This document shows positions 1-7,863 of a stretch of 64,000 bases of DNA, piece by piece; the first letter of the stretch is position 1; every line of letters begins with the position of its first letter. A model generated the notes under the pieces. That model had not been told where the DNA came from. It did no database searches and was given only the letters and a program-made list of their open reading frames with translations. Made by a program: the position numbers and the translations under genes. This stretch comes from a bacterium HR17 (lineage in GTDB: Bacteria; Armatimonadota; Fervidibacteria; Fervidibacterales; Fervidibacteraceae), in NCBI GenBank assembly GCA_002898575.1, contig BEHT01000017.1, positions 1 to 64,000 on the forward strand, written 5' to 3'.

Positions 1-198
1 TAAGCGCTGAGTGACTTTTTCTGCGGCTTTTTGTTGCTTCTGCAGTTCGGCGAGTTGAGCCTCAAGTTTTGCCAGTTGTTCTTTCAGTCGGGCGATTTCT
101 GCCTGCAACGCCTCAACGGAGCCAGTCCCGCTTTGCGCCGCTCCGAAGTTCCCGAAGGCGACCAACACACTCAAAGCCACCGCGACTGCCCAACGCAT
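1..198 (-). CDS. Exported coiled-coil protein, C-terminus outside window
   Basis: The reverse strand reads from ATG at 198 to the window edge without a stop, so at least 66 residues are visible and the rest is cut off. The N-terminus MRWAVAVALSVLVAFG is a typical signal peptide. It is followed by a short Gly/Ser/Thr stretch and then a Lys/Glu/Gln/Leu-rich heptad-like segment (about residues 30-66), which should form a coiled coil. An AAGGAGG ribosome-binding site lies about eight bases upstream. Such proteins often act as periplasmic or outer-membrane spacers, but no family can be named from this fragment. Confidence 0.75.
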   Translation of the reverse strand, partial: MRWAVAVALSVLVAFGNFGAAQSGTGSVEALQAEIARLKEQLAKLEAQLAELQKQQKAAEKVTQRL

Positions 199-409
199 CG
201 TTCATCCCTCCTTCACAGTGTTTTTACTCGCTACCAAATCTGGCGATGATTTCTTTCTCACTTTCGCGTTGGGTGCTAATCCGTAGTTGAACGCCAAGAC
301 ATGCCTGCCATCAAACCCACCAAGCCGACTGTTGGAATGTTATTTAACCCCTTGCCATCTCACTAACACCCCCATCACAATGCACCTCCTAAGTGCAAAG
401 GTCCGTTCA
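199..409. other. Intergenic region with one copy of a 26-bp leader repeat
   Basis: No gene is seen here apart from an 11-codon reading frame on the minus strand. That frame starts at ATG 375 and stops at 340, inside and just beyond the 26-bp repeat described separately. The stretch separates the 3' end of the cobW-like gene from the start of the coiled-coil gene. Confidence 0.5.
372..397 (-). repeat. 26-bp direct repeat, downstream copy
   Basis: These 26 bases are identical to 1552-1577, which form the ribosome-binding site and start codon of the cobW-like gene. Read on the minus strand the repeat holds TGCAC-N7-GTGCA (a 5-bp inverted repeat), an AGGAGGT Shine-Dalgarno sequence and an ATG. 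The similarity ends abruptly on both sides. Here the ATG opens only an 11-codon frame. Confidence 0.85.
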
Positions 410-1555
410 TCAACTACCGATAGGTTCACTCAACCGATAAGGCGGGCGTGGATAGGGTGGGCTGAAAGATTGCACATTCAACACCTCGGCTTCGGCGCCA
501 ACCGCTTGAGCGGTGCTCAGAATCGCTTGAATGGTGATCCCACCTAACGCTTCAGGTGAAAGAGCCACGCGGGCGTTGAGCACTAAGGTCGCTTCTTCAA
601 CCTCATTCAACTCGCCGATGAAGGTCGGCGCTGCATCGGCTTTTGTCAAGTGTGCTCGCAATGATCCTGTGCCACTGGTTAACAGGAACTTAAGGTGCGC
701 CACTTCAGCATTGCGGGCATTAACGGCTGTGCGCAATTCGTCCATCAATTGCTCAGCGAATTGGCGGGCGTTGAACTGAGGTGTTCCGACGAGCCGAACA
801 GTTGCGTTGAGCCATCCCAGCACTGCTTCTCCTTTGGCGTAAGTGTCGTAGTCAAGGTCGCGCAGGATATGTGAGCCGGCGGGCGCATCGCTCATCAACA
901 TTTGCAACCATTCGTCCACGCCGTCGCCGCGCAACGCTGACACTTTCAAAACGGGCTTGTTGGGCTGCAGTTCCTTGAGGGCTGAGACCATTCGGTCGGC
1001 TTCGTCCGGCGATAGTGTGTCCACTTTGTTGAGGACGATGATGTCGGCTTCCTCCAGTTGTTTGCGGAAAATATAAGCGACCTCTTCAGGGAAACGAGTT
1101 GGTATCTCTTTCAGCACCAACTCCCGCACCCGTTGTGGGTCAACGAGCACCGAAAAAGGAGCGAGACGGAAGATGTCGCCGTAAAAGAGTTTGAGAGGGT
1201 TGACAACAGTCGCTGCCAAATCGGTGCAACTGCCGACGGGTTCGCCCAGCAAGACATCGGGGTTATTCGCCAGCACCTGCTCTGTCGCATCCACAAGGTC
1301 GCTGAAGCGACAGCAGAAACAACCGCCTGCCACTTCAGCCACAGGGACGCCCAACTCCTTGACAATCGCTGTGTCCACCAAATTGGCGGCTTGGTCGTTG
1401 GTGACCAAACCGACGGTCAAGCCCTGCTGAAGCAACCGACGAGCGAGGGCACCCAGCGCCGTCGTTTTGCCCGCGCCCAAAAAGCCCCCCGTGAAGATGA
1501 CCCGCACGGGTTTTTGCGTCCGCAAATCTTTGGGCTTTTGCAACTGCACTGCCAT
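410..1555 (-). CDS. CobW/P47K-family G3E GTPase
   Basis: A 381-residue P-loop GTPase of the CobW/COG0523 family, whose members deliver or insert metal ions (Zn, Co, Fe) into target proteins. Walker A GGFLGAGKTT is at residues 23-32, the family metal-binding motif GGCFCC follows about 65 residues later, and LNKVD supplies guanine recognition. The C-terminal third does not look like a standard CobW C-terminal domain. I chose the ATG at 1555 because AGGAGGT sits seven bases upstream; a longer frame lacks such a site. The aquaporin gene ends 72 bases upstream in the same direction. The metal cannot be read from sequence. Confidence 0.88.
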   Translation of the reverse strand: MAVQLQKPKDLRTQKPVRVIFTGGFLGAGKTTALGALARRLLQQGLTVGLVTNDQAANLVDTAIVKELGVPVAEVAGGCFCCRFSDLVDATEQVLANNPDVLLGEPVGSCTDLAATVVNPLKLFYGDIFRLAPFSVLVDPQRVRELVLKEIPTRFPEEVAYIFRKQLEEADIIVLNKVDTLSPDEADRMVSALKELQPNKPVLKVSALRGDGVDEWLQMLMSDAPAGSHILRDLDYDTYAKGEAVLGWLNATVRLVGTPQFNARQFAEQLMDELRTAVNARNAEVAHLKFLLTSGTGSLRAHLTKADAAPTFIGELNEVEEATLVLNARVALSPEALGGITIQAILSTAQAVGAEAEVLNVQSFSPPYPRPPYRLSEPIGS

Positions 1556-1577
1556 CACAATGCACCTCCTAAGTGCA
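1552..1577 (-). repeat. 26-bp direct repeat, cobW leader copy
   Basis: This copy contains the AGGAGGT site (1563-1569) and the ATG (1553-1555) of the cobW-like gene. The TGCAC/GTGCA arms flank the Shine-Dalgarno sequence, so the site could be presented in, or masked by, a small hairpin. The other copy is at 372-397. Confidence 0.85.
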
Positions 1578-1627
1578 TGAGTTTTTGCGCTCGGCAAACG
1601 ACTTTACGGGCGATTTGTCAGTCGCAC

Positions 1628-2371
1628 TTACACGGACTGGCTTATGCCGACGGCGTATTCCATCAGGTCTTCAGGCGCCCCTTTGCGGGCGAACTCTTCG
1701 GGTCGCAGGCACTCATAAACCCGCGCTGCGATAGCGGCGCCAATGACAGGCGCTGTCAAGTAGAGCCACAGTTGCTGCAAAGGCGTTTTCGTCGCCATCG
1801 CTGCAAACACCGCTGGCGCCAGCGAACGCGCTGGGTTCATAGATGCTCCTGTCAATGCCCCACCTGCAAGCGCACACAAGGTCACCGTCATACCGATCGC
1901 TAACCCTGACGCTGCTGACGGCACTCTTTTGTCTGTCGCTACTGCCATGATGACGAACATCAGGAAAAAGGTCAAGATCACTTCAACGACGAAGGCTTGT
2001 CCGACAGACAAACCCTCGCCCACCACAGTGGCGCCGAAGTTGACATTGAACGCGTGCCCTGAAACCAAAGCCCAGTGCAAGAGACTGGCAAAGAGGGCTC
2101 CCGCAAACTCAGCGGCAAGGTAGTGCGGGACATAGCGCCACGGGAACCGCCCGGCGACAGCGAAACCGATAGTGACTGCTGGGTTGAAATGCGCTGCCGA
2201 GATGTGTCCCGTTGCGTAAATCATCGCCATGACAGTCAACCCGAACGCCAGAGAGATGCCGACCGGTGTCACCTTGCCGTTCGTGATGCCGTCAGCGATG
2301 ACGGCGCCGCATCCAATGAACAGCAAAGCGAAAGTGCCCACGAACTCCGCCACCAGTTTGCGCACCAACAT
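1628..2371 (-). CDS. Aquaporin (MIP family channel)
   Basis: A 247-residue membrane channel of the major intrinsic protein family, the usual length. Both half-pore motifs are intact: HFNPAVT at about residues 61-67 and MNPARS at about 178-183. The residue after the second NPAR is Ser, as in water-selective aquaporins; glycerol facilitators usually have Asp there. Six hydrophobic segments can be followed. The ATG at 2371 is preceded by GGAGGT; the frame extends 16 codons further up but without a site. Transport of water, or of another small neutral solute, is expected. Confidence 0.93.
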   Translation of the reverse strand: MLVRKLVAEFVGTFALLFIGCGAVIADGITNGKVTPVGISLAFGLTVMAMIYATGHISAAHFNPAVTIGFAVAGRFPWRYVPHYLAAEFAGALFASLLHWALVSGHAFNVNFGATVVGEGLSVGQAFVVEVILTFFLMFVIMAVATDKRVPSAASGLAIGMTVTLCALAGGALTGASMNPARSLAPAVFAAMATKTPLQQLWLYLTAPVIGAAIAARVYECLRPEEFARKGAPEDLMEYAVGISQSV

Positions 2372-2432
2372 ACCCCACACCTCCGAGCGTAAGTTTCCAA
2401 CATACCCATCGCGCCACATTTTCCCATTGGCA

Positions 2433-3548
2433 TTACGGTTTCAACCAAAGCGACCAAGGAAAGACGACGGTTTGGTCGTGTTTGGCGTCCCAAACCAACT
2501 GCCATGCGAATTCCATCTTGTTCGGGTTGGCAGGGTCGGGGTCAGGCAGCACTTTGTCGTCGCAAACGATGTAAGCGGTTCGGATAACGGGCGGGTTGGG
2601 TGCGACAGGTGGGACGACGGGAAAGTCAGAGCCGATCGTGACCCGATACCAAGTGTTGTCGCGGAAGCCACTAAACAGCCAGCGCAAAATTTCCTCGCGC
2701 TTTTTCGCTTTGACCTCGGCAGGCAAATCGCTCTTTGCCAGTTGCTCCAGCACCTTGTCTGTCTCCGACAAGTCAAACGGCACCCAGCCGTAAGGTGGCA
2801 GGAAAACTTCCACCTTGCAATGTGACGGCGAGCGGCGCTTGAAGGGGTTGACACCGTAAGTGATGCGGGCAGGGATGCCCACACTGCGCAACAGCGCCGT
2901 CGCAAAGCCGTGATAGTCGCTGCAATGACCGATGCGTTTCGTCAAAGCGTGCAAGGCGCTGGCTTGCAGCGAACATTCACCGTGTGAGTAGGTCATTGTG
3001 TCCATCACAAATTGCAAAATGCGTTTTGCCCGCTCAAAGGGTTCGGTTGTATCGCCTGCTGCTTTTTGGGCAACGGCTCTAATGCGCGGGTCATCTGTGA
3101 CGATACGGCTTTCATTCCGTAGCCATTCGGGCATGGATGCTTCCAGATATTTCGCCACCCTCATTGGGTCAAGCCGCCAATGCAACTCCCAGACGCGGAT
3201 TTTCAGGCGGTAGCGAATGACTTGCGCTCCATCGGGGTTGTCCAAGCGGAAGTAAACGAGATGGTTGCCGTAAAGCGGGTCAGGGGCTTCCATCGTGGGC
3301 GGTGGTTCGGTCTCAAATTCCAGCACCTGTTGACCAGCATCATCGGGTGGTTTGACCAGCCAAACATGTGCCACCTTCGTGCCCAGCGGCGGCGTGAAGA
3401 CCAGCGTGGCAGTGATGTCATAGGTGACGGGGTTCGTTCGTTCCGCTGGCTGGAACAATCCGATGCGTGGCGCAGCGCTTTGCGCCGCCATGACAGCGAC
3501 AACGGCAGCCACAACCAAACCCACCAGCGTCCAACGCTGAAGCGTCAT
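2433..3548 (-). CDS. Exported transglutaminase-like protein
   Basis: A 371-residue protein with an N-terminal signal or anchor segment (about residues 6-25), a beta-rich middle region and a C-terminal transglutaminase-like papain-fold domain. The expected triad is visible: Cys209 in GHCSDYHGF, His in SHCKVEV and Asp in PFDLSE. Bacterial members of this superfamily act as periplasmic peptidases or amidases, or have unknown substrates. The ATG at 3548 has AAGGAGGTG upstream. It is in line with the aquaporin gene (61 bases between them). A pilin-operon terminator at 3607-3629 separates it from the upstream gene. Confidence 0.85.
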   Translation of the reverse strand: MTLQRWTLVGLVVAAVVAVMAAQSAAPRIGLFQPAERTNPVTYDITATLVFTPPLGTKVAHVWLVKPPDDAGQQVLEFETEPPPTMEAPDPLYGNHLVYFRLDNPDGAQVIRYRLKIRVWELHWRLDPMRVAKYLEASMPEWLRNESRIVTDDPRIRAVAQKAAGDTTEPFERAKRILQFVMDTMTYSHGECSLQASALHALTKRIGHCSDYHGFATALLRSVGIPARITYGVNPFKRRSPSHCKVEVFLPPYGWVPFDLSETDKVLEQLAKSDLPAEVKAKKREEILRWLFSGFRDNTWYRVTIGSDFPVVPPVAPNPPVIRTAYIVCDDKVLPDPDPANPNKMEFAWQLVWDAKHDQTVVFPWSLWLKP

Positions 3549-3606
3549 CCAAGCACACCTCCTTGCACTATTCAATGCATCAACATCCGTTTATGCGTCC
3601 CACAGT

Positions 3607-3629
3607 AAAAAACGCTGCCGCAGGGGCAG
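3607..3629 (-). terminator. Rho-independent terminator after pseudopilin gene
   Basis: On the minus strand CTGCC-CCTGC-GGCAG forms a 5-bp stem and is followed two bases later by six T. It lies 18 bases past the stop at 3648 and before the transglutaminase ribosome-binding site, so it should end the ModA-like/pseudopilin transcript. Confidence 0.7.
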
Positions 3630-3647
3630 TAAGTTCCCGGAAAAGCG

Positions 3648-4295
3648 TTACTTAAAATTGTCAATCGGACGCCCGTGAAAGACGGCGACGCGCCCGTCCA
3701 TGCGAGCGCAAAGTAAGGTAAGGGCGTGTTCGTAATCATGCGGGAAGCGAGGTGCACGCGGCCAGAACCAATCGGTCAGCATCCAACTATCGGGCGATGC
3801 AGTGGCTTCATGCAGGGCGCGCGGAACAAAGGGAGGAAATGCAGGATAACGCTCCGACCAAGACCAAAAGTGGTAACTGATGTTGCCGACTTGCCAGTTT
3901 TGTTCGGTGGACAAAATCGTCGGGTCCCATTGAGCGCACAAGGCGGCGCTGGGGCAATACCAGATGCCGTGCGTGCGAATATAGGGGTGCAGCGGGCGCA
4001 CTAAGCGATTGAGCCGATCCAAAGTCGGCGCTCCAGGGAAGCCAGGGTCAACGACTGGTCCGTAAGTGCCAGCGGTGCGGTAGGAGTTGCAGTGGAAGCG
4101 GTCAACGGGGTAGGCTTCGTCCCAATCATTGCTGTAGCATTTGCAGGCTAAACCCAGTTGCCGCAAGTTGCTCAGGCACGCCGTCATTCTCGCTTTCTCC
4201 CGCACACGGGCAAACACGGGAAACAGGATGGCTGCCAAAATGGCGATAATCGCGATGACGACCAACAACTCAATGAGCGTGAAGGCACGACGCAT
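3648..4295 (-). CDS. DUF1559 pseudopilin (H-x9-DG protein)
   Basis: A 215-residue secreted pilin-like protein. The N-terminus [20 protein letters not shown] is a class III (prepilin peptidase) leader plus hydrophobic helix, with cleavage expected before Phe4 and Glu at mature position 5. Further on the chain has the family's Cys-rich globular part. Near the end, [12 protein letters not shown] fits H-x9-DG, although the usual following H-x-KW is replaced by RVAVF. GGAGGG precedes the ATG at 4295; a GTG nine bases up is too close to that site. It lies 15 bases downstream of another DUF1559 gene. Confidence 0.88.
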   Translation of the reverse strand: MRRAFTLIELLVVIAIIAILAAILFPVFARVREKARMTACLSNLRQLGLACKCYSNDWDEAYPVDRFHCNSYRTAGTYGPVVDPGFPGAPTLDRLNRLVRPLHPYIRTHGIWYCPSAALCAQWDPTILSTEQNWQVGNISYHFWSWSERYPAFPPFVPRALHEATASPDSWMLTDWFWPRAPRFPHDYEHALTLLCARMDGRVAVFHGRPIDNFK

Positions 4296-4310
4296 CGCGC
4301 CCACCCTCCT

Positions 4311-5072
4311 TCACTGCGGTTCATTGCCGTAAAGCGGCACCCAATACTGCTGGTAATAGCCTTCGTTGGCGTAGAACATGCGCCCGCGCAGCAAACTGGG
4401 GCGCATCCATTTAGCGTGCCCATCGTAGAAGGCGATGTCAAACCCATCTGAGTGGCGGTTGGGGTAGTGGATGGTTTGGGCACCGGGAACACCTTCAAAG
4501 GGGTAGAAGGGCGGGATAGGTGGGACGACAGGCTTTTTGCGGGTGTCGGCGCAGCCAGGGGTTCGGCGATGGTCCCAAATCACCATCGCCGTCGTGTTGG
4601 TCACCGCCCCGTCAGGCAACCCCATCGGTGAACCTGTCACATAAGTCATCGCGTAGCCGATTTGCCACTGGGGCTCCTCTGGGCACTTGAAAATCTGTTC
4701 GTTGCGGACATACGGGCGCAGCAAATAGCGTTGCGGGTCAAAGCCCGCTGCGGGCGGTTGGTCAGGTGCCACGCGGTTGTCATACGGTCCCCACCAAACT
4801 TCGCTGGGACCTGTGTAGTAGGTCGCGTCAGGTAATCCCGCACAAAACGGGTCAGTCCAATCGGGGCAAAAGCGATAGCGCACATTGACCTCGTCGTAAT
4901 CGTTGCGGTAACATGCGACGGCTAATGCCATGTTGCGCAGGTTGGACAGGCAACTGGCTTGACGCGCTTTGGCTCGGGCACGACTGAACACGGGAAACAG
5001 CATCGCCGCCAGAATGGCGATAATCGCGATGACGACCAGCAACTCAATGAGCGTGAAGGCACGACGCCCCAT
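4311..5072 (-). CDS. DUF1559 pseudopilin coupled to ModA-like gene
   Basis: A 253-residue pilin-like protein with leader [20 protein letters not shown] and the C-terminal motif [16 protein letters not shown] (H-x9-DG). The mature domain begins with the conserved CLSNLRN segment seen in all six copies here. Its ATG shares one base with the TGA of the ModA-like gene (TGATG at 5070-5074). It therefore lacks its own spaced ribosome-binding site and is probably translated by coupling. The frame continues upstream, but that part overlaps the binding-protein gene in another frame and is not credible. Confidence 0.88.
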   Translation of the reverse strand: MGRRAFTLIELLVVIAIIAILAAMLFPVFSRARAKARQASCLSNLRNMALAVACYRNDYDEVNVRYRFCPDWTDPFCAGLPDATYYTGPSEVWWGPYDNRVAPDQPPAAGFDPQRYLLRPYVRNEQIFKCPEEPQWQIGYAMTYVTGSPMGLPDGAVTNTTAMVIWDHRRTPGCADTRKKPVVPPIPPFYPFEGVPGAQTIHYPNRHSDGFDIAFYDGHAKWMRPSLLRGRMFYANEGYYQQYWVPLYGNEPQ

Positions 5073-5887
5073 CACTTTGCATCCCCCTTGTTTTTCCCGC
5101 TTGCCAGCGCCGGCGGGTTGACGCAGTAGCCGCATTGGGCGTAACAGCGTTTGCCGTCTTTGGACGCCAGGAAATTGACAAAGCGTTGTGCCTCTTTTTT
5201 GTCGCGGGCGAAGACCGTCACGCCTGCCGGGATGTGGCGCACCCGCAGCACATCCGACGGAATAGGGATGTTGTCCATCGGCGTATCGGGATACCAGTAG
5301 GCGAAAACATCCCAACCGATGATGGCGTCAACGGTGCCGAGTTTTATCTGAGCAGCCAAATCGGCACAGTCTTTCGCTTGCATGACAATGTTGGGCTTCA
5401 CTTTGTCCCACAAGCCCGCTTTGCGCAGAATCTCCACGGCTACATCGCCCAAGCAGACGGAACCAGGCGTAGCGATGGCAAGGCGGATGTTGGGTTTAGC
5501 GAGGTCGTGCAGCGACTTGATACCTTTGGGGTTACCCTTGGGCACATTAATGACAGGCACGAGCCAACTGATCACGCGCACCGATTTGGGGTCAATGATA
5601 CGGTCTTTGATGGCTTTCTCCATATAGTCGTCGCTGCCAGGCACATAGACATCGCCCTTGCGGGCGAGTTTCATTTGCGACAAGACGACCCCCGAACCAC
5701 CGAAAGTCAGCCGCACTTTAACGCCATAGCGCTTCTCGTAAAGGCGCGCCGCTTCCGTCAGCGGCGGCAAATTCGCCGCCCCCGCAAACACATGTAACTC
5801 CTTGGTTGGACGCTGCCCCCCCTGCGCCATCAGCAGTGCCGCACCGCTCAGTGCCCAAATAATAGCCGACCAAACCAGCCGACGCAC
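5072..5887 (-). CDS. ModA-like periplasmic anion-binding protein
   Basis: A 271-residue extracellular solute-binding protein. Residues 1-21 are a signal peptide, and the mature part starts with [14 protein letters not shown] and continues with the FGGSG segment typical of ModA/type 2 periplasmic binding folds that bind molybdate, tungstate or similar oxyanions. Near the end [10 protein letters not shown] gives three closely spaced Cys, which is unusual. GTG at 5887 is the start, with GGAGGT seven bases upstream. No ABC permease or ATPase gene is near; the next gene is a pseudopilin joined by a TGATG overlap. Substrate assignment is uncertain. Confidence 0.78.
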   Translation of the reverse strand: MRRLVWSAIIWALSGAALLMAQGGQRPTKELHVFAGAANLPPLTEAARLYEKRYGVKVRLTFGGSGVVLSQMKLARKGDVYVPGSDDYMEKAIKDRIIDPKSVRVISWLVPVINVPKGNPKGIKSLHDLAKPNIRLAIATPGSVCLGDVAVEILRKAGLWDKVKPNIVMQAKDCADLAAQIKLGTVDAIIGWDVFAYWYPDTPMDNIPIPSDVLRVRHIPAGVTVFARDKKEAQRFVNFLASKDGKRCYAQCGYCVNPPALASGKNKGDAK

Positions 5888-5934
5888 CTAACTCACCTCC
5901 GCCGCGATTTCGGTAGGTCGCTGTGCCCTGCTTT

Positions 5935-6034
5935 GTTGAATTGCCTTTCGGCAGTGCCTCGGAGGGGCGCGTCCCCTGACGCGCCCCTGGTTTTCACGCC
6001 ATTTTTCGGCGGCTCAGGAGAGCCGCCCTCCGAC
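5935..6034 (+). repeat. Dispersed two-hairpin intergenic element, copy 1
   Basis: This is the best-preserved copy. Hairpin 1 is GGGGCGCGTC-CCCT-GACGCGCCCC (5964-5987), a perfect 10-bp stem. Hairpin 2 is GGCGGCTC-AGGA-GAGCCGCC (6008-6027), a perfect 8-bp stem. TCGGA (5959-5963) and TCCGA (6029-6033) can close a third, outer stem, giving a three-way junction. A T-rich linker joins the hairpins. Other copies are at 15351-15452, 22444-22526 and, inverted, 57619-57722. Confidence 0.85.
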
Positions 6035-6163
6035 CAAACCCCGTTGTTCAACCCAGCACCCTGTCCGACGGTAAAAGCGCCTGTTACGCTATTGCGCCGG
6101 CGCTGGACACCGATAACGCCGGCAGCGAGCGAAAAGTTCCATGGGTGCGGGACCGATTTTCAC

Positions 6164-6186
6164 GCCCCTCGGCGCCGAAGAGGGGC
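6164..6186. repeat. Inverted repeat upstream of HAD gene
   Basis: GCCCCTC and GAGGGGC form a 7-bp stem around a 9-base loop that itself contains GGCGCC. It lies 70 bases before the HAD start codon, with no T-run after it on either strand. Leader structure or an operator are both possible. Confidence 0.4.
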
Positions 6187-6255
6187 TTTAGGGGCAGAGC
6201 GGTATGCCCTATCAGCAACGAGGAGGCTCATTCGGCACGCAAAGGAGGATTCGCC

Positions 6256-6933
6256 ATGCAGCCGCGAGCGGCACTGTTTGACTTAGACGGCGTGCTCATC
6301 GACTCGTCGCCGTTCCACTACGAAAGTTGGGTCAAACTGGGCGAAGAAGTCGGCTTCGTGATGACGCCAGAACTGTTTCGCCAAACCTTTGGGCAACGCA
6401 ACGACGCCATTTTGCGGCGTTTGACCCCGCAGGCAACAGAGGAGCAGATTCGCCAATGGAGCGAACGCAAAGAAGCCCTGTATCGCCAAGTGGCGCAAGG
6501 ACGGCTTCAACCGTTGCCAGGTGCGGTGGAACTGGCGCGGGGGTTGAAGGCGTTGGGCTTCAAGGTGGCTATCGCTTCGTCCACGCCGCACCGCAACATC
6601 CAATTTGCGTTGGAGCAGTTGGGCATCGCAGACTTGTTTGATGTGCTTGTCGGTGCGGAAGATGTGACAAGGGGCAAACCCGACCCCGAAGTGTTCTTGA
6701 CGGCGGCGTCCCGTTTAAGCGTCCCACGCGAGCGCTGCGTCGTCTTTGAAGACGCTATCGTTGGCGTCCTCGCCGCCAAACGAGGTGGAATGAAGTGCAT
6801 CGCCGTGACGACCACCAACCCCCACACCCTCTTAGCCGACGCCGGCGCCGACCTGATCGTGGACCGTCTATCTGACCTCACACCCGAGCAAGTCGCCGCT
6901 TTGCTGGACGCTGAACCTTTTCAGTTAGCCTAA
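6256..6933 (+). CDS. HAD-superfamily sugar-phosphate hydrolase / phosphoglucomutase-like
   Basis: A 225-residue HAD subfamily IA protein. Motif I FDLDGVLIDSS is at residues 8-18, motif II is in IASSTP, and the motif III Lys and motif IV acidic residues are in GKPDPEVF and VFEDAIVG. The alpha-helical cap after motif I resembles beta-phosphoglucomutase and 2-deoxyglucose-6-phosphatase. These enzymes use the first Asp as nucleophile on sugar phosphates; whether this one is a phosphatase or a mutase cannot be told. AAAGGAGG lies just upstream of the ATG at 6256, which I prefer to the longer frame. Confidence 0.87.
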   Translation: MQPRAALFDLDGVLIDSSPFHYESWVKLGEEVGFVMTPELFRQTFGQRNDAILRRLTPQATEEQIRQWSERKEALYRQVAQGRLQPLPGAVELARGLKALGFKVAIASSTPHRNIQFALEQLGIADLFDVLVGAEDVTRGKPDPEVFLTAASRLSVPRERCVVFEDAIVGVLAAKRGGMKCIAVTTTNPHTLLADAGADLIVDRLSDLTPEQVAALLDAEPFQLA

Positions 6934-6972
6934 ACTGTCGGAACACAAGCGGCGCGTGGCAGGGCAGCCCGC

Positions 6973-7770
6973 TCAATAAGCAGCGAACAAGACAACGCTC
7001 ATGCCACCGTCAACGGGTAGGGTAATGCCGTTGACATAGTTGGTGCAGGTCGCCAAGAAAATCGTCGCCGCTCGCAGGTCTTCGTAAACACCGATACGGT
7101 TGGCAGGCGTCGCTTGGAGAAATCGGCGCAACCGTTCGGGCTCGCGCTCCAGCACAGTGCGGTTCAAATCTGTCGGGATCAGCCCGGGTGCGAGGGCATT
7201 GACACACAACCCGTAGCGCGCCCACTCACACGCCAGTTGCGCCGTCAACGCCCGCACGCCGCCTTTACTTGTCCCGTAAGCAGCCACATACGGAATGGCG
7301 CGCAAACTCGTCTCGCTGGCGACATTGATAATATGCCCGCGCCCTCGCGCGATCATGCGCTTGCCGACGATTTGGCACGCCCGCGCCACGCTCAACAAGT
7401 TGACCGTTAAGATGTCCTCCCACACTTCTGGTGGGATGTCCTCGGCGTTGTAGCGGGCGAGGACGCCTTGCGCGTTGACGAGGATATCAATCGGACCGAA
7501 CTCCGATTCAATCCAATCGCAGCAGGTCATCAACGCCGATTCGTCGCGGGCATCAAACGCCAATTTGTTCAAGTCAACGGGGTGAGGGTAGGGATGCCTT
7601 TGTGCGATGGCGTTGACGGTCGCTTCCACTTTTTCGCGGCTGCGGGAAGTCGGCAAAACGACGGCTCCTTCGTCCGCGAGGAAATGCGCCATCGCCGCGC
7701 CGATAGCGTTGAACCCGTCCCGAGCCGTCCCGCCGATGACCAACGCCACTTTGCCGTCCAATTGCCCCAT
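6973..7770 (-). CDS. SDR-family NAD(P)-dependent oxidoreductase
   Basis: A 265-residue classical short-chain dehydrogenase/reductase. The cofactor loop has GGTARDGFNAIG rather than the usual TGxxxGIG, NAQG stands for the NNAG motif, and the catalytic residues are Ser in VASETS and Tyr/Lys in YGTSKGG. VDGG close to the C-terminus is also typical. The closest-looking functions are gluconate 5-dehydrogenase or 3-oxoacyl reductase, but the substrate is not readable. The ATG at 7770 is preceded by GGAGGTC. The gene lies convergent to the HAD gene and follows prmA in the same direction. Confidence 0.87.
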   Translation of the reverse strand: MGQLDGKVALVIGGTARDGFNAIGAAMAHFLADEGAVVLPTSRSREKVEATVNAIAQRHPYPHPVDLNKLAFDARDESALMTCCDWIESEFGPIDILVNAQGVLARYNAEDIPPEVWEDILTVNLLSVARACQIVGKRMIARGRGHIINVASETSLRAIPYVAAYGTSKGGVRALTAQLACEWARYGLCVNALAPGLIPTDLNRTVLEREPERLRRFLQATPANRIGVYEDLRAATIFLATCTNYVNGITLPVDGGMSVVLFAAY

Positions 7771-7863
7771 GCCCCAGACCTCCTTACCGCGCAAAGCGTA
7801 AACGGCTTTAATTTGGCTGGGTGTAGCGCTTCCGCCTTCATTGATGTCACAAACGGGTAGCGG

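Larger units (their letters stand above)
5888..6255. other. Intergenic region with structured repeat copy 1
   Basis: This 368-base gap between the divergent ModA-like and HAD genes has no credible reading frame. It contains the two-hairpin repeat element (5935-6034) and a separate GCCCCTC-N9-GAGGGGC inverted repeat (6164-6186) ahead of the HAD gene. Confidence 0.6.

Noticed and set aside
5073-5315. N-terminal extension of the pseudopilin at 4311-5072
   Set aside because: It overlaps the ModA-like gene in another frame, precedes the prepilin leader and resembles no protein. The leader must be at the N-terminus for processing.
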